From: Mesostigma viride
Taxonomy: Eukaryota; Streptophyta; Mesostigmatophyceae; Mesostigmatales; Mesostigmataceae
Direction of reading: 5' to 3'
Assembly (NCBI GenBank): GCA_009746045.1
Contig: RPFO01000369.1
Coordinates: forward strand, 59,749 to 123,748
Length of the DNA: 64,000 bases
Positions 53,367 to 62,702 of this stretch are shown one piece after another. Position numbers and translations under genes: made by a program. The notes below the pieces were generated by a model. It worked only from the letters and a program-made list of their open reading frames with translations, ran no database searches and was not told the origin of the DNA. The first letter of the stretch is position 1, and the number at the start of each line of letters is the position of its first letter.

Positions 53367-53886
53367 TGTTACGTCCTGAACTTCTACCGCCACCTCTACC
53401 TCTAATGGGCCTGATGCTACCTAAATTGGTCAGGCCTCCTCTACTCAAACCCCTAGCGAAAGACGAACGAGACGGAGCTGATCTCAATGCATTAACGTAT
53501 GTGTTACTGTAATACGCCATACAACCATTTACCAAAACCCGTTTACTCCAGGAATAGAGGAAGGAAACACACTACACTGCCGTGACCCAAGCCTATATGT
53601 GTTAATTCATTTAACACACGCCGAGTGCACACACGAGGGGTAGAACGTGCATAAATGGTCACCAACGGTCCAACACGCTCGGGCCGACATGGCCCTCGCC
53701 TACAGATGCACGCTGGTCCACTACATTCTACCAAAGGATCAGGACCACTAATAAAGTACGCGGCGCGGCGCCCAAAGGCACCCAATGTACCACAGTACTG
53801 TTACGAGGACAATAGTGTCCCGGTAGGAGCTACACGTAAGCCTAGGGACAACCGAGGCAAAAGACCTAATTTACGTCCGTAACTAC
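53367..53886 (-). repeat. 5' LTR of the gypsy element (outer 24 bases displaced)
   Basis: It aligns with the 3' LTR at 40479-43835. It breaks off after GTAACTAC where the tyrosine-recombinase element begins. The missing outer end, ACGAATTGTTACGCGACG followed by TAACA, is found at 60117-60139. Confidence 0.85.
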
Positions 53887-54318
53887 TCGTGGTTCTCTGA
53901 ACATAGTTTCTTTATAGTGAGATGGAAGGGTAGCCGCTATAGCTAGGTTATTGGGTTCACGTGACATACCTTTTGAGGCCGGTGCGGCCTGATCCGGATC
54001 AGTCGTGGCCAAAGCTTTGGCCAGTTTTTCTTGGCCAGGTGGCAGGAGCTACGTTGAGATATAAACCTGCCACTGTCTAGGTTTCTTGGCTCATGGCGTA
54101 GTGATTAACTAGATCTAGATTCTTTCTCTCACGCAATATGTGACCTAATAGCCCCGGCAGCCTTACGTAAGCTGCCGGCAATTAGAACGCCACATTGCGT
54201 CATTTGTTCAGACGCAACATTTGCGTGGCGAAAAAATGCCGTCCGGGCCAAGGCCGCATGACACGCAAAAAAGGACAAAAACAAACCCACCTAGCTAAGG
54301 TCGGCCTCTTTTCTTTTC
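53887..54318 (+). repeat. Split direct repeat A1
   Basis: The 432-bp repeat begins TCGTGGTTCTCTGAAC and ends GGCCTCTTTTCTTTTC. Copies: 59577-60008 and 61220-61651. It contains a hairpin, GCCGGCAGCTTACG-type, at about 54153-54180 (CGGCAGCCTTACGTAAGCTGCCG). The left half probably carries the promoter. Confidence 0.85.
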
Positions 54319-54405
54319 ACGAGGGTGGCGACAGCAAGCCAGGGGAAACGAACCTCTGGTTTGACGAACCTGTACTGTCGGAGCCATTTTTGGCCCTGAG
54401 CAGCA

Positions 54406-54792
54406 ATGCCGAAGGGGCGCAAAGCTACAGGAGGGCAGGCAGCGCGCGGGGAGGACGGGACGCCCACACCGCGGGCTGCTGCCGCCAGTCACGCGCCAGT
54501 CGCCTTCAGCGCCAAAAAGAAGCAGCTCGCCACTCTGCTCGCCAAGTGCATCAGCCCCGCAGAGGCGGTGGGGGCTGTCGAGCAGGTCTTCGGTGCCGAG
54601 GACTGGGTGACGGACGCCAGCTCGTGGAGCTCGAGCCAGCTGAAGTCTGTCGTGCAGTTGCTGGCCGATCATTACAATTCGTTCAAGTGGCCCGCCGGAG
54701 CGGCTGTACAATTTTTCCCAGTGAGCGCGCTGCCAAGTGTACTTGTGGGCAAATTTTTAGGTGCCCCGTCACTTCGAGGTACTAAAAATTAG
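54406..54792 (+). CDS. Probable ORF1 (Gag-like) of the tyrosine-recombinase element, interrupted
   Basis: ATG at 54406 gives MPKGRKATGG and a basic N-terminus, then helical sequence KKKQLATLLAKCISPAEAVG, VEQVFGAEDWVTDAS and LKSVVQLLADHYNSFKWPAG. The position, before the RT ORF, is that of Gag in DIRS-order elements; I see no zinc knuckle. The reading after FKWPAGAA runs into repetitive sequence, and the coding bases for that segment (about 54680-54709) recur inverted at about 55421-55447, so the 3' part has been rearranged. Confidence 0.5.
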   Translation: MPKGRKATGGQAARGEDGTPTPRAAAASHAPVAFSAKKKQLATLLAKCISPAEAVGAVEQVFGAEDWVTDASSWSSSQLKSVVQLLADHYNSFKWPAGAAVQFFPVSALPSVLVGKFLGAPSLRGTKN

Positions 54793-55447
54793 GCTACGGT
54801 ACGAATTTCAGCGAATTTCAGCGAATTTTCAGTCGAACCAAAGGAAGTGACGCCAACTACCAAAAAGTTTCCGTTACGAATTTTCAGCCCAACACTCGCG
54901 CAAAATGAAGTGACGGCAACTACCAAAAAGTTTCCGTTACGAATTTTCACTCCCACACGTTTGCACAAAAGGAAGTGACGGCAACTACCAAAAAGTTTCC
55001 GTTACGAATTTTCAGTCCCACACTTCGCGCAAATTTTAGTAGGGCTGCACGCAAGCTACCTTTCAAAATTTTGCGCTAGTATGGAACGCATTTCATTCGT
55101 CTGGAGGAACGCTGCCCGCCAACTACCCCCGTTCAGAAAGTTCCGCCGAAATTTACCCGAGATTTGGAAATCTGAACGTCCGCGCAAATTTTAGTAGGGC
55201 TGCACGCAAGCTACCTTTCAAAATTTTGCGCAAGTATGGAACGCAATTCATTCGTCCGGAGGAATGCTGCTCGTCAACTGCCCCCGTTCAGAAAGTTGCG
55301 CCGAACTTTACTTGAGATTTGGAAATCTGAACGTGCGGTTGGAGTTTCGCGGGGAAACCCAAGTTCCCAAGTAATTCACCAATGACGCGCTTCGAACACT
55401 TGTCCGCTAAAACCTAAGCAGCCGCTCCGGCTGGCCACTTAAACAAA
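54680..55447. repeat. Inverted repeat enclosing two minisatellites
   Basis: Arms of about 25-28 bp (AAGTGGCC.GCCGGAGCGGCT, with small mismatches) bound the segment. Inside are three tandem 64-bp units (54841-55020, each with GAAGTGACGGCAACTACC and AAAAGTTTCCGTTACGAA), then two copies of a 157-bp unit starting CGCGCAAATTTTAGTAGGGC (55026 and 55183). It may be a small fold-back insertion in ORF1 or a local rearrangement. Confidence 0.65.
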
Positions 55448-55452
55448 ACTTG

Positions 55453-58400
55453 ATGCACGTTGATGTTGGCGACGTGTTGGACGCACGTGACCCAAACGGA
55501 ACGTTGGTGGCAAAACTGCTGGCCGTGGCAGATCTCGCGGCGGACGAGGAGGAGGATCAGGCGCTGCCACCAACGACACCTGCGCAGCGAAAAATGGCCA
55601 AGCCGAAAGGCGCGGCCAAGGTTTCGGCAGGTGGGGGGGCTGTCGGAAAGGAAATGAGGGCGAGGTTGGCGACATTCGTTGGGGCACCTCCGGAAACCGA
55701 AAATCAGGACGACGAGGAGGACGAGGAGGGGGAGGTCGCAGCCGAGAAATTCATGCAAGGTTTGAAGGCAGCGCTGGGAGGAATGGAGGGGGCGGGAAGC
55801 CACTTCAAGGCCTCGAAAGGGGTGGCGCTGCCAAGCCGAGCCAAGAGCGTGAAATATCGGGTTTCGGAGCGGGTGCTGCCGGGGGTGTTGGAGGACGCCA
55901 GCGACAATGGGATGGGAATCCGGTCGTGGGTCATGACGGTAAAGCCTGGAAATTGGCGGAACATGGAGAACAGGAAAATTGTCATGAACATTGCATTGGC
56001 CATGGACACCCTTCTCAAGGAGCTGGGCTCAGCAGCCGGGGAGCTTGTGGGCATGGAGTACCTAATGAGGGTGGTGGCGGCCTTGCTGCAGGTGGAGGGC
56101 AAGGAGGGGGGGGTGGAAGGTGGCCAGCCACCTCCTGCCATTGGGGGAGGAGGCTGCACTGTCAGCCACCCCGGCTGTCAAGGCAGCTCTCCAAACTGCC
56201 ATCCTCTTGGACAAGCTCAGCAAGGCTCAACAAGTAGGGAAATAGAATCCCAGCGGGACCGCTCCCTTTTCCCGCTGCCATACCCACTTAGGCCAGCGTA
56301 CACCGCGTGGGGCAGGGTGAGATCGGCACGCCGGCGACAGCGTGCCACGCGCCGCCACCGCGAGTACACACTGCAATGCAAGGTAGTGCGTTGGCTTAAT
56401 TGGCTGTGGGGAGGGGGGCAAGACCCTCCTCCTAACCCTAGAGGGGCGTGCTCTAAGGGGAGGGAGGAGGCCCTTGCGAGGGTCAAGAGGCACTGCACCT
56501 GGCACAGTCGCCGCGTAGGGGGCGTTGCGACAGGCCAGGAGCAAGAAGGTGCTGATGCAATATATGGGAAGCAGAATAAGTATGAACAACTGCGCGCGGA
56601 CGCGGTGAGTCTACCAAAGGCGGAGGTGGCGGGGAAGGCACGGCTGCTCGACCTGTTGGCTATGCGGCCGAGCTGGCGGGAGATATATGCCAGCGAAGAG
56701 AACTGCATCAAGCCAGCGGTCGTGGCGAGCGCAAAGTATTGGAATGTGCCCAAGCCCAGCCGGGGATGCTCCATGGCTGAATGGGGCAAGCTCATGAGCC
56801 GGGCAGCGGGCGTGGGCATGGTGGCGTTCCGGGAGAGGCGGCCCAAGTGGGTGGATGGCTGCTTTGGAGTGGCCAAGGGGGTGGGTGAGCTTCGGTTCAT
56901 CGTCAACAGGAAGCTGGGCAACCTGCTGTGGGTGGACCCCCCCAAGATCCTGCTACCCCACCTGGGCATCCTCGTGGAGGTCTACATCAAAGGCTGGTGC
57001 TACTGCGCCAAGAGCGACCTCGTGTCATACTACTATTCCATCGAGGTGCCCGAGTGGTGGTGGGACTACCAAGGGCTTCCTAGTGTGTGGTCGACTAGCG
57101 TAGGTCTGGCAGGGCCCAGGCGGAAGGTGTGGCCCGTGCTCAAGGTGCTGGCCATGGGACATTCCCATGCGGTGGCGCTGGGGGAGGCCATCCATGAGAT
57201 GGTGCTCTACATGACCGGTGCCCTGGATCCGAGGCGCCAGGTCAACTACCTCTCAAGCGCAGGTGAGCTCACCTTGGTGCGCGACGAGTGTGGCCAGCCA
57301 CTGCGCTTGGCCATCGAGTACAAGGAGGAGCGCGCCGGGGAGCTTCAGATTGACCTGGAAAACCCCCCTGCCCCCATGCTGTCCATCACCATTGATGACT
57401 TGGTGGCCAGCAACGGGCGGACCTGCGAGGCGGTGAACCAGCTCATCACGCGCGCTATTGAGGAAGGCTACCTCCCTAACAACCTTGTGCCGTCTAAGGA
57501 GAAGACTAAGATGGCGAGCCTGGAAGGGGACGAGCTAGAAGCCCTAGGGGTGGTGCACCGACGGAACGGCGTGCTGGAACCAACGGTCAAGCAGCTCAAC
57601 CTTGTGATCGCCCACACGCAGGCTATACTCACTCGAGGCCGAGCTACGGCCGAGGGGCTGGCTGCCGTCTTGGGGCGGTGGTTGTGGCTGCAGATGTTAA
57701 GCCGCAGCTGCTTGTCCATTTGGCAGCAATGTTTCAAATTCATCAGCCTGCAAGGGTGGGGGCAGCGATCCTGGGTGCTGTGGGCCGGGGTGCGGGAGGA
57801 GTTAGAGTGTGCCCTGGCCTTGGCTCCCATGCTAAGGGTTGACCGAAGCGCACCTTTGGCCCGTGAGGTGGTTGCATCTGACGCGTCCACCTACGGGCAA
57901 GGTGTCGTGTACGCAACCATGGAGCCGGGCGATGTGACGGAGCTGGCGAGGGCACGAGAGGTGCGGGGGTACCCGACTTTGCTCATACCAAGTGAGGTGG
58001 CCTACGCTGGCCCTAGGCCACTGAGCGCGCGGGCGCAACAAGCAATCACTAGCCAGCAATGGCGGGTTGGGGTCCGGAGTCGTTGGCGGGATCCGGGGAT
58101 GCACATCAACGAGAAGGAGGTGCGGGCTGCAGTGAAGGGCGTGGAGAGGAGTGCGCGCAGCTTGGCAAACCGAGGCAAGCGGGTGGTGAGGTTGGTGGAC
58201 TCCACCGCGGCGTTGGGCTGCTTGGCTAAGGGGCGGTCCTCATCCCACAAGCTCAACAAGCAGTGCCGCCGCTTGTGCGCGCTGACCCTCGCCACGGGGA
58301 GTCGTTCCCAGTGGGTGTGGACGCCGAGTGCACTTCAACCAGCCGATGGCGTTTCTCGCGGCCAATCCATGGCGACTTTCTTGGCAGGCTGGGTGCGCGA

Positions 58401-59367
58401 CCTGACCGCGGAAGGCATCCATCCTAACCCGGGGCCCCCTGCACCTGTTAGCTACCTTCCATTGCTAGAGGGGAAAGTAAAGCCGGCTACTTTGCTGGCC
58501 TACCGTCGTGGTCTTGATTCCCTCTTGACTTGGTGGGAGGCTGGTGGGCGGGCGGACGGGTCATCGTCACGAGCTGACACCCTTGAGGAGACATTTTGTG
58601 CGTATGTCGCCTGGGCTCATTTTCGGGGGTACAGCCGCCAAGTGTGTGTCAATGCCTTGATGGGGTTGCAACTTTATTATCCCGGTATGGTGAAGCGGTG
58701 GGACTTGGCCCGTGGCGTCCTCGCTGGGTGGAAAACACTTGTGCCCCCCCGTGCCCCTCCTCCCATTCCATGGGAGGCGGCGTTTGCACTTGCCAGCACG
58801 ATGGTCATGCAAGGTCAGCGCCTTGCGGGCCTGCTGGTTGTCATCGTGTTCCGCCATTACCTGCGAATCTCGGAGGCGCTGAACCTCCGTGTTGGCCATG
58901 TGCGCCTCCAGCCTGACGTTCGGCTTGGGCCGGCTCAACGGGGCGCCCTACTGCTGAGGTCTACCAAGACCTCTAAGGGCAAGACTCAGTCAGTGGTGGT
59001 AGAAGATGTGATGTCTGAAACCATCCTCCGTCACTGCATCGCGGGTAAGCACGCTTGGGAGGCCGTGTTCCCTTTCACCTACCCGCAATTCCGGCGCATT
59101 TGGCAGGCTGCGAGTCAGGCCTTGGGGGTCGCCCAGATTTTCACCATTCACGGGCTGCGGCATGGAGGTGCCACTCACGATTTCCTCGCGGGTCGCAGCA
59201 TGGGGGACATCCAGGGCCGGGGGCGCTGGCTTAGCAGCTCCACGGTTGCCCATTATGTGGGCTTGCACCGCAGTTTGGAGGTGCAGCTGCCTGAGGTTAT
59301 TCTTCGGGCCATGGCCGCCTGCCCCCCTCGGGCCTGGCGGGCTATTTTGAAATTGCCCTCCACCTAA
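55453..59367 (+). CDS. RT-RNase H-tyrosine recombinase polyprotein (about 1300 codons)
   Basis: The frame opens at ATG 55453 and stops at 59367. Residue numbers count from the codon before that ATG. The N-terminal 400 residues are acidic/helical and unrecognised. RT lies at about 470-770, with LRFIVNRKLGNLLW, YCAKSDLVSYYYSI (Asp523) and SITIDDLVAS (Asp649, Asp650) as its YxDD-like box. RNase H lies at 800-970, with VVASDASTYGQG (Asp811), INEKE, LVDSTAAL (Asp917) and ALQPADGVSRG (Asp966). The tyrosine recombinase lies at 1005-1300: Arg1139 in YLRISEALNL, His1234 and Arg1237 in IHGLRHGGATHDFL, Trp1260 in GRGRW, and Tyr1269 in HYVGLH. All catalytic residues are present. NPGPP at 993-997 separates RNase H from the recombinase. 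Residues 220-370 look foreign (possible frameshift plus intron). Fusing all three enzymes in one ORF is unusual for Ngaro. Confidence 0.88.
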   Translation: MHVDVGDVLDARDPNGTLVAKLLAVADLAADEEEDQALPPTTPAQRKMAKPKGAAKVSAGGGAVGKEMRARLATFVGAPPETENQDDEEDEEGEVAAEKFMQGLKAALGGMEGAGSHFKASKGVALPSRAKSVKYRVSERVLPGVLEDASDNGMGIRSWVMTVKPGNWRNMENRKIVMNIALAMDTLLKELGSAAGELVGMEYLMRVVAALLQVEGKEGGVEGGQPPPAIGGGGCTVSHPGCQGSSPNCHPLGQAQQGSTSREIESQRDRSLFPLPYPLRPAYTAWGRVRSARRRQRATRRHREYTLQCKVVRWLNWLWGGGQDPPPNPRGACSKGREEALARVKRHCTWHSRRVGGVATGQEQEGADAIYGKQNKYEQLRADAVSLPKAEVAGKARLLDLLAMRPSWREIYASEENCIKPAVVASAKYWNVPKPSRGCSMAEWGKLMSRAAGVGMVAFRERRPKWVDGCFGVAKGVGELRFIVNRKLGNLLWVDPPKILLPHLGILVEVYIKGWCYCAKSDLVSYYYSIEVPEWWWDYQGLPSVWSTSVGLAGPRRKVWPVLKVLAMGHSHAVALGEAIHEMVLYMTGALDPRRQVNYLSSAGELTLVRDECGQPLRLAIEYKEERAGELQIDLENPPAPMLSITIDDLVASNGRTCEAVNQLITRAIEEGYLPNNLVPSKEKTKMASLEGDELEALGVVHRRNGVLEPTVKQLNLVIAHTQAILTRGRATAEGLAAVLGRWLWLQMLSRSCLSIWQQCFKFISLQGWGQRSWVLWAGVREELECALALAPMLRVDRSAPLAREVVASDASTYGQGVVYATMEPGDVTELARAREVRGYPTLLIPSEVAYAGPRPLSARAQQAITSQQWRVGVRSRWRDPGMHINEKEVRAAVKGVERSARSLANRGKRVVRLVDSTAALGCLAKGRSSSHKLNKQCRRLCALTLATGSRSQWVWTPSALQPADGVSRGQSMATFLAGWVRDLTAEGIHPNPGPPAPVSYLPLLEGKVKPATLLAYRRGLDSLLTWWEAGGRADGSSSRADTLEETFCAYVAWAHFRGYSRQVCVNALMGLQLYYPGMVKRWDLARGVLAGWKTLVPPRAPPPIPWEAAFALASTMVMQGQRLAGLLVVIVFRHYLRISEALNLRVGHVRLQPDVRLGPAQRGALLLRSTKTSKGKTQSVVVEDVMSETILRHCIAGKHAWEAVFPFTYPQFRRIWQAASQALGVAQIFTIHGLRHGGATHDFLAGRSMGDIQGRGRWLSSSTVAHYVGLHRSLEVQLPEVILRAMAACPPRAWRAILKLPST

Positions 59368-59439
59368 TTTGGTTGTTCATTTCTCTGTCATTATGCTAGG
59401 TTCTTTGCCCCTGGCATGGATCGCCAGGGAGGGATATAA

Positions 59440-59576
59440 GGGTAAGGCTAGCCTTTGCCAAGCAATAAGTGTTCCCATGAGCATCGGCGGCCGGGATGTG
59501 GCCTGCCTTTTGTATGTGCTCCACTCATTGTTTTAATAAAGAGTCTGGTTACCCTGGAGTTCCACGGTTAATAGAA
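59440..59576 (+). repeat. Split direct repeat B1
   Basis: The 137-bp repeat begins GGGTAAGGCTAGCC and ends GTTAATAGAA. It includes TTTTAATAAAGAG, a possible polyadenylation signal shortly after the ORF. Full copies lie at 61083-61219 and 61677-61813, and a truncated copy at 60034. Confidence 0.85.
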
Positions 59577-60116
59577 TCGTGGTTCTCTGAACATAGTTTC
59601 TTTATAGTGAGATGGAAGGGTAGCCGCTATAGCTAGGTTATTGGGTTCACGTGACATACCTTTTGAGGCCGGTGCGGCCTGATCCGGATCAGTCGTGGCC
59701 AAAGCTTTGGCCAGTTTTTCTTGGCCAGGTGGCAGGAGCTACGTTGAGATATAAACCTGCCACTGTCTAGGTTTCTTGGCTCATGGCGTAGTGATTAACT
59801 AGATCTAGATTCTTTCTCTCACGCAATATGTGACCTAATAGCCCCGGCAGCCTTACGTAAGCTGCCGGCAATTAGAACGCCACATTGCGTCATTTGTTCA
59901 GACGCAACATTTGCGTGGCGAAAAAATGCCGTCCGGGCCAAGGCCGCATGACACGCAAAAAAGGACAAAAACAAACCCACCTAGCTAAGGTCGGCCTCTT
60001 TTCTTTTCCCGCCCACCCTCCCTGCGTGTTTGGGGGTAAGGCTAGCCTTTGCCAAGCAATAAGTGTTCCCATGAGCATCGGCGGCCGGGATGTGGCCTGC
60101 CTTTTGTATGTGCTCC
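59577..60116 (+). repeat. Split direct repeats A2 and truncated B2
   Basis: A2 (59577-60008) repeats A1. After the spacer CCGCCCACCCTCCCTGCGTG and a few more bases, B2 starts at 60034 and breaks off at CTCCAC (about 60116), where the gypsy LTR remnant begins. Confidence 0.85.
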
Positions 60117-60139
60117 ACGAATTGTTACGCGACGTAACA

Positions 60140-61010
60140 CCGTCGTGGTCTTGATTCCCTCTTGACTTGGTGGGAGGCTGGTGGGCGGGCGGACAGGTCA
60201 TCGTCACGAGCTGACACCCTTGAGGAGACATTTTGTGCGTATGTCGCCTGGGCTCATTTTCGGGGATACAGCCGCCAGACGTGTGTCAATGCCTTGATGG
60301 GGTTGCAACTTTATTATCCCGGTATGGTGTTAAGCGGTGGGACTTGGCCTGTGGCGTCCTCGCTGGGTGGAAAACACTTGTGCCCCCCGTGCCCCTCCTC
60401 CCATTCCATGGGAGGCGGCGTTTGCACTTGCCAGCACGATGGTCATGCAAGGTCAGCGCCTTGCGGGCCTGCTGGTGGTCATCGTGTTCCGCCATTACCT
60501 GCGAATCTCGGAGGCGCTGAACCTCCGTGTTGGCCATGTGCGCCTCCAGCCTGACGTTCGGCTTGGGCCGGCTCAACGGGGCGCCCTACTGTTGAGGTCT
60601 ACCAAGACCTCTAAGGGCAAGACTCAGTCAGACTGTGGTGGTAGAAGATGTGATGTCTGAAACCATCCTCCGTCACTGCATCGCGGGTAAGCACGCTTGG
60701 GAGGCCGTGTTCCCTTTCCGCCTACCCGCAATTCAGGCGCATTTGGCAGGATGCGACTCAGGCCTTGGGGGTCGCCCAGATTTTCACCATTCACGGGCTG
60801 CGGCATGGGGGTGCCACTCATGATTTCCTCGCGGGTCGCAGCATGGGGGACATCCAGGGCCGGGGGCGCTGGCTTAGCAGCTCCACGGTCGCCCATTATG
60901 TGGGCTTGCACCGCAGTTTGGAGGTGGAGTTTCCTGAGGTTCTTCTTCGGGCCATGGCCGCCTGCCCCCCTCGGGCCTGGCGAGCTATTTTGAAATTGCC
61001 CTCCACCTAG
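60140..61010 (+). pseudogene. Tyrosine recombinase fragment of a second, 5'-truncated copy
   Basis: The sequence matches 58504-59367 of the complete copy with about 95% identity but starts abruptly at CCGTCGTGG beside the gypsy LTR end. Small insertions and deletions break the frame (for example TGTTAAGC for TGAAGC near 60327, one C fewer in the run near 60383, and AGACTGTGGTGG near 60628). The last frame still encodes IHGLRHGGATHDFL and HYVGLH, so Arg, His, Arg and Tyr at the C-terminus remain but the protein is not whole. RT and RNase H are missing. Confidence 0.85.
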
Positions 61011-61082
61011 TTTGGTTCTTCATTTCTATGTCATTATGCTAGGTTCTTTGCCCCTGGCATGGATCGCCAGGGAGGGATATAA

Positions 61083-61813
61083 GGGTAAGGCTAGCCTTTG
61101 CCAAGCAATAAGTGTTCCCATGAGCATCGGCGGCCGGGATGTGGCCTGCCTTTTGTATGTGCTCCACTCATTGTTTTAATAAAGAGTCTGGTTACCCTGG
61201 AGTTCCACGGTTAATAGAATCGTGGTTCTCTGAACATAGTTTCTTTATAGTGAGATGGAAGGGTAGCCGCTATAGCTCGGTTATTGGGTTCACGTGACAT
61301 ACCTTTTGAGGCCGGTGCGGCCTGATCCGGATCAGTCGTGGCCAAAACTTTGGCCAGTTTTTCTTGGCCAGGTGGCAGGAGCTACGTTGAGATATAAACC
61401 TGCCACTGTCTAGGTTTCTTGGCTAATGGCGTAGTGATTAACTAGATCTAGATTCCTTCTCTCACGCAATATGTGACCTAATAGCCCCGGCAGCCTTACG
61501 TAAGCTGCCGGCAATTAGAACGCCACATTGCGTCATTTGTTCAGACGCAACATTTGCGTGGCGAAAAAATGCCATCTGGGCCAAGGTTGCATGACACGCA
61601 AAAAAGGACAAAAACAAACCCACCTAGCTAAGGTCGGCCTCTTTTCTTTTCCCGCCCACCCTCCCTGCGTGTTTGGGGGTAAGGCTAGCCTTTGCCAAGC
61701 AATAAGTGTTCCCATGAGCATCGGCGGCCGGGATGTGGCCTGCCTTTCGTATGTGCTCCACTCATTGTTTTAATAAAGAGTCTGGTTACCCTGGAGTTCC
61801 ACGGTTAATAGAA
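61083..61813 (+). repeat. B1-A2-B2 terminal repeats of the second tyrosine-recombinase copy
   Basis: B1 is 61083-61219, A2 is 61220-61651 and B2 is 61677-61813; unlike the first copy, B2 is complete at 137 bp. The element ends at ...TTAATAGAA. The next seven bases, GAAAACA (61814-61820), are followed at once by the primer site of a copia element, so they are the last bases of that element's 5' LTR. Confidence 0.82.
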
Positions 61814-61854
61814 GAAAACATGGTATCGGAGGAGTTAGGCTTCTCTTTGACAAC

Positions 61855-62702
61855 ATGGCTGCTGCTGCTGCTGCTTTGGAAAACAAGTACCTCTCTTTTA
61901 TTCCAGCATGTTCGAAGGCAATTCCCAAGTTTGATGGTTCTTCCCTGCAAAAATGGGGAGAGACCAAGGAGCTTTTCCAAGCCCACCTGGAGGCCTATGA
62001 TCTGGAGGGGGTCATCACCAAGCCTGAGGAGGCTACACCCAAGCAAGAGAAGGTTGTTTAGACAGCCTTGCTGGCGTGCCTCACTGGCAGAGCAGAGCAG
62101 ATTGCAAAGACCATTGGTGAGAGAAAGGGCAGTTTGCTTTTTGCTAAGTTGGTGGAGGTGTTTGAGCAGCCTAAACTGACCAAGAGCAACAAGCACGACC
62201 TGAGGACATCCCTAATGAGGCTGACCAAGCAGCCCAACCAGTCCATGATGGACTATCTTACCGCTTCAGAACTGCTTCTGAGTGAGTACAGGGATGTGGG
62301 GGGGTGTTGGCAGACAATGATTTTGCCGCTGCGCTGAAAGGTGGTTTACCTGATGCGTATAGGCCTGCCCTCGTTTCAACCAGGTTCGATGAGGACATGT
62401 CGCTGCTGGAGGTGAAGAAGGCCATGCTTGAAGCAGATGACCTGCTTGTGGGGACGCGCTCCACCACCACGGTCAAGCCTGAACCAGCAGCTGCCCAAGG
62501 CCAAGCATACAGCACAGGCCAACCAACCAAGCCGGGGAGGCCGACTTGCACATTCTGCGGAAAGGAAGGACATGCGGAGGAGACGTGCTATACCAAGTAC
62601 CCACATCTCAGCAAGAAGAAGGGCCAGCAGAAGCCAAAGCGCAAGAACCAGAAGAAGAAGCATGCAGGCTGCGACAGCGAACAACACGGTGGAGGCTCCT
62701 GA
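61855..62702 (+). pseudogene. gag: Copia Gag, broken by one stop and one frameshift
   Basis: ATG at 61855 gives MAAAAAALENKYLSFIPACS. The frame stops at TAG 62059-62061, where CAG would keep it open, then continues with LLACLTGRAEQIAKTIGERK and NQSMMDYLTASELLLSEYRD. A second break occurs in the G run near 62297-62303, after which the frame starting LADNDFAAALKGGLPDAYRP continues to a CCHC knuckle, CTFCGKEGHAEETC, and a Lys-rich tail, ending at 62702. The pattern is that of a UBN2-type copia Gag. Confidence 0.82.

Larger units (their letters stand above)
53887..60116 (+). mobile_element. Tyrosine-recombinase retrotransposon (DIRS order; Ngaro/PAT-type split direct repeats)
   Basis: The structure is A1 (53887-54318), ORFs, B1 (59440-59576), A2 (59577-60008), a 25-base spacer, and B2 (60034 to about 60116, truncated). 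A1 and A2 are 432 bp and look identical; B1 is 137 bp. This A1-ORFs-B1-A2-B2 order is the split direct repeat of Ngaro and PAT elements, not the inverted repeats of DIRS1. There is no target duplication at the junctions with the gypsy LTR (only an AC overlap on the right), as expected for recombinase-mediated insertion. B2 stops about 54 bp short of the full B, so the right end is truncated or was cut at insertion. No methyltransferase domain is seen, which favours Ngaro over DIRS/PAT. Confidence 0.82.
40479..60139 (-). mobile_element. Ty3/gypsy chromovirus with two nested insertions
   Basis: The LTR starts TGTTACG and ends CGTAACA. The 3' LTR is 40479-40882 plus 43668-43835, split by a young copia-type element. 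The 5' LTR is 53367-53886 plus a remnant at 60117-60139, split by a tyrosine-recombinase retrotransposon. Directly inside the 5' LTR the minus strand reads TGGTTCCGGAGG (about 53365 back to 53354), a plausible primer site, and a GTGGGGGGGAGG polypurine tract precedes the 3' LTR (about 43836-43847). Genes in order are a viroplasmin-like ORF, Gag, protease, RT, RNase H, integrase with chromodomain, and an unknown ORF. The host flanks do not match, so no target duplication is visible. Confidence 0.85.

Noticed and set aside
53254-53535. 93-codon ORF rich in Gly/Arg at the gypsy 5' LTR
   Set aside because: It crosses the LTR border and primer site. The similar ORF in the other LTR (40459-40647) comes only from LTR identity.
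62376-62687. Minus-strand Leu-rich ORF opposite the right-hand copia Gag
   Set aside because: It is the shadow of the Gag reading frame with its zinc knuckle on the + strand.
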